Part shown: positions 9,454 through 18,359 of the stretch, piece by piece
Numbering within the stretch: position 1 is the first letter of the stretch
Layout of the letters: each line of letters opens with the position of its first letter
DNA from: a bacterium
GTDB taxonomy: Bacteria > SAR324 > XYD2-FULL-50-16
DNA: 64,000 nt
Assembly (NCBI GenBank): GCA_018829445.1
Contig: JAHJTV010000087.1
Coordinates: 1-64,000, forward strand
Direction: 5' to 3'
The notes under the pieces: model-generated
Seen by the model: the letters and a program-made list of their open reading frames with translations, nothing else
Database searches by the model: none
Told to the model about the DNA's origin: nothing
Program-made: the position numbers and the translations under genes

Positions 9454-12453
9454 TTATCCCAGTTGTTTTTCTATTTCCGCAATAAGAAGATCTTTTTTGA
9501 TCGGCTTGGATACATACCCGTTCATACCTACCTCAAGACACTTTTCCTTATCCCCGCTCATGGCATGAGCCGTAATGGCAATAATTGGAATCTCGTGGTT
9601 TTTTACCTGGGAAAACCGTGCCCTTATTATTTTGGTCGCCTCCATGCCACCCATTTCCGGCATTTGAAGATCCATCAACACCAGATCATAGGGTACTTGT
9701 TCCAGGGCAGAAACAGCTTCCTGACCATTGTTAACGACATCCACGCGATACCCCTGTTTTTCCAGCACCTTCAGTGCGAGTTTCTGGTTGATCTTGTTGT
9801 CCTCTGCCAGCAAAATATGGGCTTTATGCTGGTGTAATTCATGTAAGGTATGACGGGTTACCAGATGATTCTCTACCGGTGATTTATCATTCGACGTCTG
9901 TTGACCAACTATGGCAACCAGGCAGTCATAAAGCTGAGCACGCCGTATAGGCTTTGTCAGATAGGCTGAAAAACCGATCTCTTTTACCCTTGCCGCGTCT
10001 CCCCTGATTCCGGAGGAGGTCAGCATAACAAGGATAGTATTTTTTAATTTCGGATCGCCTTTGACATGCTTTCCCAGCGTAGCCCCATCCATCTTCGGCA
10101 TCAGCATGTCGACGATGGCTATTTCGAATGGATCGCCGGAAACTTCTGCTTCCGTCAATTTTTTTATCGCGTCAACTCCGTTTTCTGCCTCACCCGTCCG
10201 GCATCCCCACAAGTTTAAAAACTCGGTAAAAATCTGTCGATTATAGTTGACATCATCAACCACCAAAATTCGTTTTCCACTTATATCCTTGGGAATGATC
10301 AAGTTCTTTTGTTGAACAACCTGTTGCTTTTCAAGTTCAGCCGTGAACCAGAAAGTTGATCCTTCCCCAAGGTTACTGATGACACCGATTTCACCATTCA
10401 TCATCTCCGTCAGCTGCTTGGAGATGGCAAGTCCTAATCCTGTTCCGCCGTACTTACGCGTTACTGAAGCATCTACCTGGGAAAAAGATTTAAAGAGCAG
10501 CTCCTTTTTCTGCTCCGGAATGCCTATCCCGGAATCGATGATTTCAAAGCGAAGAACGGCATGACTGCTTGTCTCCTTCTCCAATTTGACCCTGATAACG
10601 ATCTCTCCCTTTTCAGTGAATTTGATGGCATTTCCCGAAAGATTGATCAATATTTGTTTCAATCGACCGGGATCACCTCGCAGATGGGGAGGGACGTCAA
10701 AGTCAACCATGGAAATGAATTCAAGTCCTTTTTCCTCTGCCTTGATGGCTAGAAGCTCAGTCACTCCCTCGATTGATGACCTCAGGTCAAAATCGATGGT
10801 TTCAAATTCCAACTTACCAGCTTCAATTTTTGAGAAATCCAGAATATCATTAATCACCACCAGAAGAGAATCGGCGCTGGATTGCACCGTTCTCGCATAA
10901 TCCACCTGTTCTTTAGTTAGATCAGTATCTAATAGCAGGTCAATCATCCCTATGATCCCATTCATTGGAGTTCGGATTTCGTGACTCATATTTGCCAGGA
11001 AATTGCTCTTAGCCGAACTGGCAGAACGGGCTTCCTCTGCCAACTGTTCTGAGCGTTGGGTACTGTATTTCAGCTGATGAATCATGTTGTTCAGATCCCG
11101 GGTTCGTTCGAGCACTTTTTTTTCAAGGTTTTCATTAAGGTTTGCCAATTCCAAGTTGGTTTTATTCAATTGATCCGACTTATTGCGAAGCTCTTGTGAC
11201 AGGTTCTCTACCGCTGCAAAAGACCTTGAAAAGCGCGCTGAGATGAGAAAAGCCTGGGCAGATATAAAGGCAAACAATCCAAAAGGCACCAGTACACCGA
11301 TCTTCATCACATCATTGTCATATAAAATGTCATTCACAATAGTGAGAAAAAAGATAAAAAAACCAGCAAGAAAAATGAAAGTGCCTTCCGTTTTTCGAAT
11401 GATACCGAGGATCAAGACAGAAATAACATAAAGGCAGGTAACCAAGGTTATAATCTGGTAAGAAAAAGATATTTTTGAGAACAGGTTGGGGGAGAAGAAA
11501 ATGACAATACCGGAATAGATCAGACCGATCACGACAATAAACTTAACATAGCGACTATCCAGTTTCCCGGGAAACATCGAGTCCGTAAACACCAGAAAAA
11601 CCGGGACTCCAACATAAAAAGAGAGAAAATTCATTCTGATTATTATCTCCCAGGGAATACCGGGGAGGAGATGAACAAGGTAATAATTATCCTGAACAAT
11701 AATCCGCATGGAGATAAGCAAACAGAATACTCCAAAATAGAGCGGTAGCCTGTCCTTTTTACGGACTAAAAACAATCCCAGGTGATACAACCCCATGACC
11801 ATAATGGATCCAAACAGGAAAAAATCGATGATTAGATCTCTCATCCAGGATTTCCGGACGTCCTCTTCACTTCCCAGGAGAATGGGTCCCATTACCCCGC
11901 CTTTCTTTATGTGAAAATTTGAAACCTGGATTACAATATCCAATATCTTCCGGGACGGCGAAAAACCGATAACATGGGGATAATATCTGGGGGCGCTTGT
12001 CTCTGGAGTCCGTCCCACCTCTCCCCCAGATGTGATCCTGGCACCATCCACAAAAACGGTAAATGCTGTTCCGATCTCGGGGAATCGGAAAGCCAGGCGC
12101 GATTTTGCGTCATTAAGATACACCCTCAGCTTATAGCTCGCATAACCATGACCACTCAGCTTCTCGTTGTCGAAAATAAAATCGTTCCAGGCAGCGGGTG
12201 TTTCTATAAATTGTTTTTTCAGGGGAGCGTTTTCCTTTTCATCAAAAGAACTAAAAAGCTCATTCCAGACAAATTGCCATTCTCCATTAAGAGCAATCAC
12301 CCCATCTTTCGCAAAGTCCCAGGTGTTGAGATTGATTATACCATCTTTGGGCACGGGTTTTGGTTTTACCTGTTTGCCCGGAGTGCAGGAAAGCAGAAAT
12401 ATGATAAGAGAAGTCAGGATTACTGATTGTATAAGTTTTGTTGAAAAAGTCAT
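9454..12453 (-). CDS. 7TMR-DISM hybrid histidine kinase with two receivers
   Basis: The 999-residue protein starts with a lipoprotein-like signal (ending FLLSC). A periplasmic 7TMR-DISM extracellular domain (about 35-190, with LNGEWQFVW) follows, then seven hydrophobic helices (about 205-400) and a coiled coil. The kinase core has MSHEIRTPMNG (His about 489), NAIKF and GGTGLGLAI. Two receiver domains follow, with VDMLMPKMDG (Asp about 781) and LMDLQMPEMGG (Asp about 926). DISM sensors bind periplasmic ligands, often carbohydrate-like. No HPt domain is fused, so a separate phosphotransfer protein is expected elsewhere. It is convergent with the PAS kinase. Confidence 0.88.
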   Translation of the reverse strand: MTFSTKLIQSVILTSLIIFLLSCTPGKQVKPKPVPKDGIINLNTWDFAKDGVIALNGEWQFVWNELFSSFDEKENAPLKKQFIETPAAWNDFIFDNEKLSGHGYASYKLRVYLNDAKSRLAFRFPEIGTAFTVFVDGARITSGGEVGRTPETSAPRYYPHVIGFSPSRKILDIVIQVSNFHIKKGGVMGPILLGSEEDVRKSWMRDLIIDFFLFGSIMVMGLYHLGLFLVRKKDRLPLYFGVFCLLISMRIIVQDNYYLVHLLPGIPWEIIIRMNFLSFYVGVPVFLVFTDSMFPGKLDSRYVKFIVVIGLIYSGIVIFFSPNLFSKISFSYQIITLVTCLYVISVLILGIIRKTEGTFIFLAGFFIFFLTIVNDILYDNDVMKIGVLVPFGLFAFISAQAFLISARFSRSFAAVENLSQELRNKSDQLNKTNLELANLNENLEKKVLERTRDLNNMIHQLKYSTQRSEQLAEEARSASSAKSNFLANMSHEIRTPMNGIIGMIDLLLDTDLTKEQVDYARTVQSSADSLLVVINDILDFSKIEAGKLEFETIDFDLRSSIEGVTELLAIKAEEKGLEFISMVDFDVPPHLRGDPGRLKQILINLSGNAIKFTEKGEIVIRVKLEKETSSHAVLRFEIIDSGIGIPEQKKELLFKSFSQVDASVTRKYGGTGLGLAISKQLTEMMNGEIGVISNLGEGSTFWFTAELEKQQVVQQKNLIIPKDISGKRILVVDDVNYNRQIFTEFLNLWGCRTGEAENGVDAIKKLTEAEVSGDPFEIAIVDMLMPKMDGATLGKHVKGDPKLKNTILVMLTSSGIRGDAARVKEIGFSAYLTKPIRRAQLYDCLVAIVGQQTSNDKSPVENHLVTRHTLHELHQHKAHILLAEDNKINQKLALKVLEKQGYRVDVVNNGQEAVSALEQVPYDLVLMDLQMPEMGGMEATKIIRARFSQVKNHEIPIIAITAHAMSGDKEKCLEVGMNGYVSKPIKKDLLIAEIEKQLG

Positions 12454-12774
12454 ACTATAATCAGCCTTGGTTTTTTGAAGCTACTGTGGAATTTGGAAGC
12501 AGGTTCATATCCAAAAATCTGTCAGGAGTACCCTAACTCGAGAGTAACCCTGTGATGTCTGCATGTTGTACGATACCAAATAATTAGGCAATTGACAACT
12601 TTTATAAAATACAGGCGGCTATTTTAACACAGGATTTTACTACAGAAAAACTAATTAAAGCTATTCATCAGAAAATACCATCTGATGAATACTCAAACAT
12701 GAGAGATCTTATCGAAAAATCCAATACTTTTTTACAATTGATCCCATTGCACCAAGCCAAAATGTTTTTTTTGC

Positions 12775-12906
12775 AGACTCCGTATTCTTCTTGTGGTTCT
12801 TTGTTTTCGTGAGAGTGAATCAACCATGGGAATCATTTCAGCCCGGAAAGCTATTAAGAATGAAAAACAAGAATATACGGGAGAAACATTAAAAAAAAGA
12901 ATATGA
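12775..12906 (+). pseudogene. brnT: BrnT toxin relic (C-terminal part)
   Basis: A start-less frame reads RLRILLVVLCFRESES then MGIISARKAIKNEKQEY and stops at 12906. This is the C-terminal signature of BrnT (DUF497) RNase toxins: the RILLVV strand and the ISARKATKNE motif. The upstream half, including the start and the catalytic N-terminal part, is not recognisable. It overlaps the start region of the brnA relic, keeping the normal toxin-then-antitoxin order. Recognition is from memory of the family consensus. Confidence 0.6.
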
Positions 12907-13087
12907 TTTATTAAAAACAAAAAAACGTAAAAATCCTTTCGCTAAACAGCTTAAAACACAAGTCATGATCCGAATGGGAGTCGACATAATTGAGTATTTC
13001 AAAAACATGGCAGAAGAGACAGGCATTCTAATAAATCTTTATCTTCGAGATTTTGTTAATTCACGGCGTAAGCTTTCCTTTGAATAA
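12893..13087 (+). pseudogene. brnA: BrnA/CopG-type antitoxin relic
   Basis: The frame reads KKEYDLL, then RKNPFAKQLKTQVMIRM, a helix with EYFKNMAEETG, and INLYLRDFVNSRRKLS, ending at 13087. This is the ribbon-helix-helix antitoxin consensus that usually accompanies BrnT. Two faults are visible. There is a stop directly upstream and no start codon at the expected place. The conserved GIPYQSLINLYL is shortened to GILINLYL, an in-frame loss of about four residues. An internal ATG could still give a short product, but it would lack the N-terminal part. Confidence 0.6.
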
Positions 13088-13324
13088 ATATATTAGCAAT
13101 ATCAATAATATAATAAACATACACACCCAATTGCATATCTCCTTCGGTGAGCGTAAGTTAGGTGTTTCGGAAGAGGACTTCAACCGCCTTGTTGATTTAG
13201 CTGACTACATAATGGATGCATCAAATCGTCGCTTAGGCGGAGATTGAAGAGGCTTGGCTGCGTGTTATAGGTTCATTTCTTTTGGTAAAGAAATTGAGAA
13301 AACGATCAAATGAGATTTTAAACC

Positions 13325-13756
13325 ATGATTATAAAAAAAATGAAAATTGATGATTATGACGAAATTCATCAGATTTGGTCCAACACAAATGGAACGACAT
13401 TGCGGGCTATCGATGATTCAAAAGAAGGAATTGAGAGATTTTTAAAAAGAAATCCAAACAACAATTTTATCTGTAGAATTGATGGAAAAATTATCGGTGG
13501 AATCCTCTGCGGGCATGACGGTAGGAAAGGCTTCATTTATCATGCTGTGGTAAAAAAAAATTATAGGAATAGGGGTATAGGAAAAAAACTAGTGGAAAAT
13601 GTCATTAAATCGCTGAAAGAAGAGAATATTACCAAGATAGGTGTATTGGTTAACTCTGACAATATATCTGGAAATAATTTTTGGAAGTCGCTTGGATTTG
13701 AGTATTTTGATAACTTAAAATATAGAATCTTACCTTTAGATGAATTTAATACTTAA
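13325..13756 (+). CDS. GNAT-family N-acetyltransferase
   Basis: The 143-residue protein fits the minimal GNAT fold (RimI-like). Motif A is present as VKKNYRNRGIGKKLV (about residues 77-91), supplying the R-x-x-G-x-G acetyl-CoA pyrophosphate loop. The C-terminal NFWKSLGFEYFD is the usual motif B. It transfers an acetyl group from acetyl-CoA to an amine; the substrate cannot be inferred. The gene is strikingly AT-rich and Lys-rich compared with flanking metabolic genes, and it sits between two toxin-antitoxin loci, so it may belong to an acquired island. Confidence 0.82.
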   Translation: MIIKKMKIDDYDEIHQIWSNTNGTTLRAIDDSKEGIERFLKRNPNNNFICRIDGKIIGGILCGHDGRKGFIYHAVVKKNYRNRGIGKKLVENVIKSLKEENITKIGVLVNSDNISGNNFWKSLGFEYFDNLKYRILPLDEFNT

Positions 13757-13922
13757 TTGATCAAGATACTTTCAACAATTAAGGCGCCAATTCTGTTCGG
13801 TATTATTTTGACTATTTTTTTTTTATCTTGGTTGTGCTTTTGGTAAAGCCTGACGTGGTTTTCGTTCAGACGCTAGTCGATATTATACGTTTTTTTGCTA
13901 TTTACAGTACGAGCTTTCCTGG

Positions 13923-13967
13923 TTGACATTTATCATTTTAATGATATTATTCTATCATTAAAATGAT
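13923..13967 (+). promoter_or_regulatory. Promoter with paired operators for the Phd/ParE module
   Basis: A -35 box TTGACA (13923-13928) and a -10 box TATTAT (13945-13950) are 16 bases apart. ATCATTTTAATGAT (13932-13945) lies in the spacer. Its exact reverse complement ATCATTAAAATGAT (13954-13967) lies just past the -10, with centres 22 bp apart, about two helical turns. This is the layout expected for autorepression by the antitoxin and the toxin-antitoxin complex. Confidence 0.7.
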
Positions 13968-13983
13968 TATTAAAGGAGGCACT

Positions 13984-14247
13984 ATGACATTAATTAGACC
14001 AATATCTGATTTACGAAATCGAGCAACTGAAATATCAGAACTATGTCACGCAGAGGATCAACCGGTTTTCATTACAAAAAATGGTCAGGGAGATCTCGTT
14101 GTTATGAGTCAAACACATTATGATCGACTCCAAAACACACTCGAGTTATACCAAAAGTTGGGGGAGGCGGAAGTATTGGATGCTATTGGTGAAAAAGGAA
14201 TCACTCACAAGCAATTAATGAAGAAGTTGAAAGCGAGAATAAAATGA
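13984..14247 (+). CDS. Phd/YefM-family antitoxin
   Basis: An 87-residue antitoxin has the Phd/YefM N-terminal DNA-binding pattern IRPISDLRNRATEI followed by PVFITKNGQGDLVVMS. The C-terminal third is charged and probably unfolded until it binds the toxin. The ATG at 13984 follows AAAGGAGG at ideal distance; an upstream in-frame ATG at 13963 lies inside the operator and is not used here. It overlaps the toxin gene by four bases (ATGA), so the two are translationally coupled. It neutralises the toxin and probably represses the promoter at 13923-13967. Confidence 0.88.
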   Translation: MTLIRPISDLRNRATEISELCHAEDQPVFITKNGQGDLVVMSQTHYDRLQNTLELYQKLGEAEVLDAIGEKGITHKQLMKKLKARIK

Positions 14248-14549
14248 GTGGGTTCTATGAAATCCGTTACTTACGAACAGCGGAGGGGGATCTTGAAGAG
14301 ATTTTTGACTATATTCTTAAAGATAGTCCGACGGCTGCTGTTTCAATGCTAGAAACGTTTGATAAATCCATATCCAGATTAGCACAAAATCCGGAGTTGG
14401 GAGTTGTTCCCAAAGATGATCGTTTAAAGAAGCTGGGATATCGAATGCTTATAATTGGTAAGTATCTTGTTTTTTATGTTATTAAAGGAAAAACCGTTCA
14501 AATTAGGAGAATTATCCACGGATCAAGGCAGTATTCCTATTTGATTTGA
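14244..14549 (+). CDS. RelE/ParE-superfamily toxin
   Basis: The 101-residue protein follows the ParE/RelE fold pattern: TAEGDLEEIFDYI in the N-terminal helices, PELGVVP in the linker, then GYRMLIIGKYLVFY and RRIIHGSRQY in the C-terminal sheet. The HGSRQY end is characteristic of ParE-type members, which usually inhibit gyrase, while RelE relatives cleave mRNA; sequence alone does not decide between them. The frame is complete and coupled to the antitoxin by ATGA overlap. It appears intact, in contrast to the brnT relic 1.3 kb upstream. Confidence 0.87.
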   Translation: MSGFYEIRYLRTAEGDLEEIFDYILKDSPTAAVSMLETFDKSISRLAQNPELGVVPKDDRLKKLGYRMLIIGKYLVFYVIKGKTVQIRRIIHGSRQYSYLI

Positions 14550-14645
14550 CTTATGAGTTAAAAAGGTTTCAAGGATGGTTATCGTTGAAATGGCGCTGAG
14601 AAAAGTCAATTGCATGGTTCTCCATGCCCATTAAATCAAATCCGG

Positions 14646-15395
14646 TCAGATTTTGCCCAAAAACCTCAACAGGGCATGCAAGGTTGTTAGGGGATGGGGT
14701 GGGCAACCCGGGATAAACAGGTCAACGGGGAGCAAGGTTTCGATGGGATCAGCCAGTTGGTTGCTGCCAAAAAACGGGCCTCCGGAAATAGAGCAGGCGC
14801 CTGATGCTATCACTATCTTTGGATCGGGGATGGCTTCGTAGGTTTTTAAAAGGGCTGTTTTCATGTTAACAGTTATCGGGCCGGTTACCAACAATCCATC
14901 GGCATGTCGCGGGGAAGCGACAAAATCGATTCCGAAGCGTGCCAGGTCAAAAAATGGTGTGCTGAGGACGTTGGTATCAGCTTCACAGGCATTGCATCCT
15001 CCTGCCGATACTTGCCTGAGCTGCAGGGATCTGCCAAAAAGCTTTTTAATCTTTTGACTTGAATTGATGGATAGCTGATTAAGCTCGTCATCCAATAGGA
15101 GTTGCTGTCTTGCCGACACTCCCAGTTCAAAATCATTGGTGAAATTGATAAACCGGCCTTCACCGACCCGTTCGCATGTTCCGCAGAAAACACATCGTCC
15201 CAGGTCAACACATCTCTTCTGTTCATCTATTGCATCCTGAGGACAGGATTCAGCACAAAGATGCATCAGTTCCGGTGTACTATTCCAATTGATCTCCGGT
15301 CGACCACGATAGTCTTCAACCAGAGTTATAGGTTTCACAGGATATGCCGATGTTTTGTTGCCCTGCTCGAAGCGGGTTAGGAGTGTTTTAATCAT
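14646..15395 (-). CDS. hyfI: Hydrogenase-4/Ehr small subunit (NuoB-like) with N-terminal ferredoxin
   Basis: This is the last gene of the six-gene minus-strand operon, 249 residues long. Residues 45-80 hold a ferredoxin-like segment (CAESCPQDAI, then CVFCGTC). The usual second eight-cysteine pattern is incomplete, with six cysteines visible. From about 125 it is NuoB/HyfI-like, with GGCNACE, GACSISGGPFFGS and PGCPPHP supplying the proximal 4Fe-4S ligands. The fusion replaces separate HyfH and HyfI proteins. It would pass electrons between a soluble carrier and the large subunit at the cytoplasmic face of the membrane. Confidence 0.85.
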   Translation of the reverse strand: MIKTLLTRFEQGNKTSAYPVKPITLVEDYRGRPEINWNSTPELMHLCAESCPQDAIDEQKRCVDLGRCVFCGTCERVGEGRFINFTNDFELGVSARQQLLLDDELNQLSINSSQKIKKLFGRSLQLRQVSAGGCNACEADTNVLSTPFFDLARFGIDFVASPRHADGLLVTGPITVNMKTALLKTYEAIPDPKIVIASGACSISGGPFFGSNQLADPIETLLPVDLFIPGCPPHPLTTLHALLRFLGKI

Positions 15396-15426
15396 GCCTT
15401 TCTCTAATTAATAGTATCAATTGGAT

Positions 15427-16935
15427 TTAAAGATCAAAGCCGCAATAGGACAGGTTAAAGCTCTTGTTGCAAAGGGGGAAATCGGATATCTCCTCACCTC
15501 TCAACGCTTGGGCCAACCCGTTCCAATTATGAAAAGAGGGGTCTTTGATCTTATATCTCAATAGTTTTCCGGTCTCATCTGTCAATATAGCGTGAGCCAG
15601 TTCACCTCGCCAGCCTTCGGACAGGGTTACTACAAAGGATGATGGTTGCAGATCCAAGGTTTCCCCGGATATTTCCTCTCCATTTGATTCTTTCAATTCC
15701 ATGGCTGCAATCATTTCCATAGACTGTATAATCTCATCCAGTCTAACTTTGGCCCGTGCATATACATCTCCTGATAACTGCACCTGGGGATCGATCTTGT
15801 GTTTTAAATAGTAATCAGTGGGAAAGGAAGCTCTTACATCATAATTCAAACCGGAAGCTCTCCCTGCGACTCCAACCAATCCCAGTTCATCGGCACATTG
15901 ATTGGAGACAACCCCGGTCTCCTCAAAACGGGAAAGCACACTGGCAGCGTTAAAGAGTAATTGTGAGACATGTTGGATCTCTTTTTTTAATCCGGCACAT
16001 TTAGTTTGAATGGTTCGCAGTTTTTCTTTTCTGTTGCCTGATAGAATCCTGCCCGGTCGGATCAACCCCTTACCAAATCTGTTTCCCGACAACAATAGCA
16101 GCATATTCAGAAATTCTCCCCTCATCCTGCCAAAGTAAGATGCCGGTGGAAGAAACGCAACATCACCACTCAACGCCCCCAGGTCTCCGATGTGATTGCA
16201 TAATCTCTCAAGTTCCAGAGCCAGGCATCTTACGAGCTGTACTTCACCATCTGCTTGAAGTCCTGATAACGCTTCAATTGATCTTGAAAAGCAGATACTG
16301 TTGGCAATGGTGGTATCACCTGCGATCCCTTCCACAATAATCGGCCAGCGTTTTGGTGGCGTTTGAACGAGCAACTGCTCCACTCCCCGGTGCTGATAGC
16401 CGAGCTGGATTTCCAGATGTAACACTTTTTCACCGGTGCAACTAAACCTGAAATGTCCGGGTTCAATAATACCTGCATGAACGGGACCCACACCAACTTC
16501 ATGAATCTCCTCTCCCAAGATCGAATAATAGGGATAGTTCCCCGGAATATCCTCCTGGTAATTCTGACCAAAGACATCCGGTTTTCCGCAATAGTTCTCA
16601 TGGAATCTGACGGATTTTAACCAGGGATGATCACGGGGAATGATGCCATATTGTTCTGCAATCTCTCTTTCAAACAGGTTGAATTTTGCGTCCTGTCCGG
16701 TTAAAGAGGGGTATTCGTCAGGGGCATCGCATTCAAAGACGAAGAGATTGTCCGTCCTGACAACAGCCAGCAGTTTGCCTTGCCCATGCTCTTCGTAGCC
16801 AAAGTACTGCACGATTTTTCCATCCTTGCTGCAAAGATCTTTGAGGTTTTCAAAAAACTGCTCAAAGGAAAGATTAGGAATAGAGGCTCTTTGGATACAG
16901 GCTCCGTTTTTGATTGTAAGACTTGTGCTAACCAT
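15427..16935 (-). CDS. hyfG: Hydrogenase-4/Ehr large subunit lacking NiFe ligands
   Basis: The 502-residue protein is a NuoC-NuoD-type fusion. The N-terminal NuoC-like domain has FNLFEREIAEQYGI (about residues 85-98) and the large-subunit core has LGYQHRGVEQLL (about 178-189). Where group 4 hydrogenases carry the L1 motif with CxxC, this protein reads VEGIAGDTTIANS (about 201-213). The C-terminal L2 region reads NKSFNLSYCGFDL instead of DPCxxCxxR. The four canonical NiFe ligands are therefore not present as a set. This matches Ehr (energy-converting hydrogenase related) complexes, so hydrogen is unlikely to be the substrate. It overlaps the upstream hyfF-like gene by eight bases. Confidence 0.85.
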   Translation of the reverse strand: MVSTSLTIKNGACIQRASIPNLSFEQFFENLKDLCSKDGKIVQYFGYEEHGQGKLLAVVRTDNLFVFECDAPDEYPSLTGQDAKFNLFEREIAEQYGIIPRDHPWLKSVRFHENYCGKPDVFGQNYQEDIPGNYPYYSILGEEIHEVGVGPVHAGIIEPGHFRFSCTGEKVLHLEIQLGYQHRGVEQLLVQTPPKRWPIIVEGIAGDTTIANSICFSRSIEALSGLQADGEVQLVRCLALELERLCNHIGDLGALSGDVAFLPPASYFGRMRGEFLNMLLLLSGNRFGKGLIRPGRILSGNRKEKLRTIQTKCAGLKKEIQHVSQLLFNAASVLSRFEETGVVSNQCADELGLVGVAGRASGLNYDVRASFPTDYYLKHKIDPQVQLSGDVYARAKVRLDEIIQSMEMIAAMELKESNGEEISGETLDLQPSSFVVTLSEGWRGELAHAILTDETGKLLRYKIKDPSFHNWNGLAQALRGEEISDFPLCNKSFNLSYCGFDL

Positions 16936-18355
16936 TTAATCCTCCGATAATACCAATCCCGGAATGAATGATAACCTGGTGCAGCGAATCGGGCATCCAG
17001 AAACAGAGGATAACAGATGCCAACAACAGAACCAATTGCGGAATAAACAATAAAGGATCTTCTTTCAATCGAGCTTTGTTTCCTGTTTGAGAAAAAGACA
17101 TTCTAATCACGTATTTTGTTAGCCCGGCGCTGATAAATAGTAAACAGAAAAGGAGACATCCGAGGACAACATAGCGTCCTTCCTGAAAAGCACCAAATAG
17201 GATAATCAATTCGCTGAGGAAAATTCCGAATGGCGGAAAACCGACAATACCGACAAAACCACTGATGAAACAGAAAAAGGTCTTGGGTAGTTGCCCGACC
17301 ATGTTTCCTGTTTTATCAATCAATTTTGAGCCGTATGCGAGCAGAATGTTACCCGAAGATAGAAACAGCGATGATTTAACCAGGGAATGATGGATGAGAT
17401 GAAGCATGGCACCATATGCGGCAAATCCCCCAATACCGGTTCCGATTGCTATGATCCCCATGTTTTCGATACTGGAGTAGGCCAGTAATCGTTTATAGTC
17501 GGTTTGTTTTAAGATGAAAGTAGTACTGACAATAACTGAAAGCAGACCAAAGGCGATTAAAACATTCCCCGCAAAATCGCCCAATTGGGCAGATTCCAGA
17601 ACAGTTGTGGTTTTTAGAATTCCCAGGTAGGCGCAGTTTAAAAGAGCCCCGGATAAGAGTGCGGATGCCGGACTGGCCGCTTCGCTATGAGCATCGGGTA
17701 GCCAGGTATGCATGGGAGCCAATCCCATTTTTGTACCATATCCCACCAGGACGAAAACAAATCCCGCCTTCAACCAGGTTTTGTCCAGCTGATTGGCCAC
17801 ATTGGAAAACGCAGAGAAAAACAGACTGCTTTCGATATCAACAGCGTCCATCGAGATAGTCATTAGCATGGTTCCCAGCAGTGCTAGGGCAATTCCCACC
17901 GAGCAAATCAGAATATACTTCCAGGTAGCTTCCAGAGAACCCTTTGTCTTTTTCAGAAGAATAAGCGGTGCACTGGCCAGGGTTGTCGTTTCAATGGCAG
18001 CCCAGAACATAATGACATGATCGGCAATGGTTGCCATACTCATGGCAGCCAGGAAAAAAAGCATGGAACCGTTAAAAATCCGTTCGTTGGGTAGCTTCTC
18101 TTTCTCCAGGTATCCGATACAATAGAATGAAACGACACAAAACAGGAAAGAGGTTACCAACAAAACCAGTAGTCCTTCAGCAGTTAACCTGAAATACTGT
18201 AATAAAAAAGCTTCTGGTCTTACCCTCCATATGAAAACAGCAACCCCAAGATTCCAGACTCCTGTCGCAGCCACCAGGTATCGTCCGGTTTTTATCGGAA
18301 GCAGGAAAACAGAGATCCCGACCAATAGTGGTATAATCAGAATAATTTCAAGCAT
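16928..18355 (-). CDS. hyfF: Antiporter-like membrane subunit (HyfF/NuoN type)
   Basis: The 475-residue protein has about 14 hydrophobic segments and the Mrp/NuoL-M-N antiporter fold. Signature stretches are GLAPMHTWLPDAHSEAASPA (about residues 210-229), with the conserved Lys/His of the ion path nearby, and HHSLVKSSLFLSSGN (about 322-336). It belongs to the membrane arm and probably translocates protons or sodium when the peripheral arm is oxidised or reduced. It lies five bases downstream of the hyfE-like gene and overlaps the large-subunit gene, so it is in the middle of one transcription unit. Confidence 0.87.
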   Translation of the reverse strand: MLEIILIIPLLVGISVFLLPIKTGRYLVAATGVWNLGVAVFIWRVRPEAFLLQYFRLTAEGLLVLLVTSFLFCVVSFYCIGYLEKEKLPNERIFNGSMLFFLAAMSMATIADHVIMFWAAIETTTLASAPLILLKKTKGSLEATWKYILICSVGIALALLGTMLMTISMDAVDIESSLFFSAFSNVANQLDKTWLKAGFVFVLVGYGTKMGLAPMHTWLPDAHSEAASPASALLSGALLNCAYLGILKTTTVLESAQLGDFAGNVLIAFGLLSVIVSTTFILKQTDYKRLLAYSSIENMGIIAIGTGIGGFAAYGAMLHLIHHSLVKSSLFLSSGNILLAYGSKLIDKTGNMVGQLPKTFFCFISGFVGIVGFPPFGIFLSELIILFGAFQEGRYVVLGCLLFCLLFISAGLTKYVIRMSFSQTGNKARLKEDPLLFIPQLVLLLASVILCFWMPDSLHQVIIHSGIGIIGGLNG

Positions 18356-18359
18356 TTTC

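Noticed and set aside
13053..13247. 64-codon frame after the brnA relic
   Set aside because: It overlaps the relic, has no ribosome site and only its last 35 residues look protein-like (LGVSEEDFNRLVDLADYIMD); it may be a fragment, but no family could be named.
14508..14518. DnaA-box-like TTATCCAC in the toxin gene and another near 49337
   Set aside because: Single copies inside coding sequence without clustering or an AT-rich unwinding region do not support an origin.
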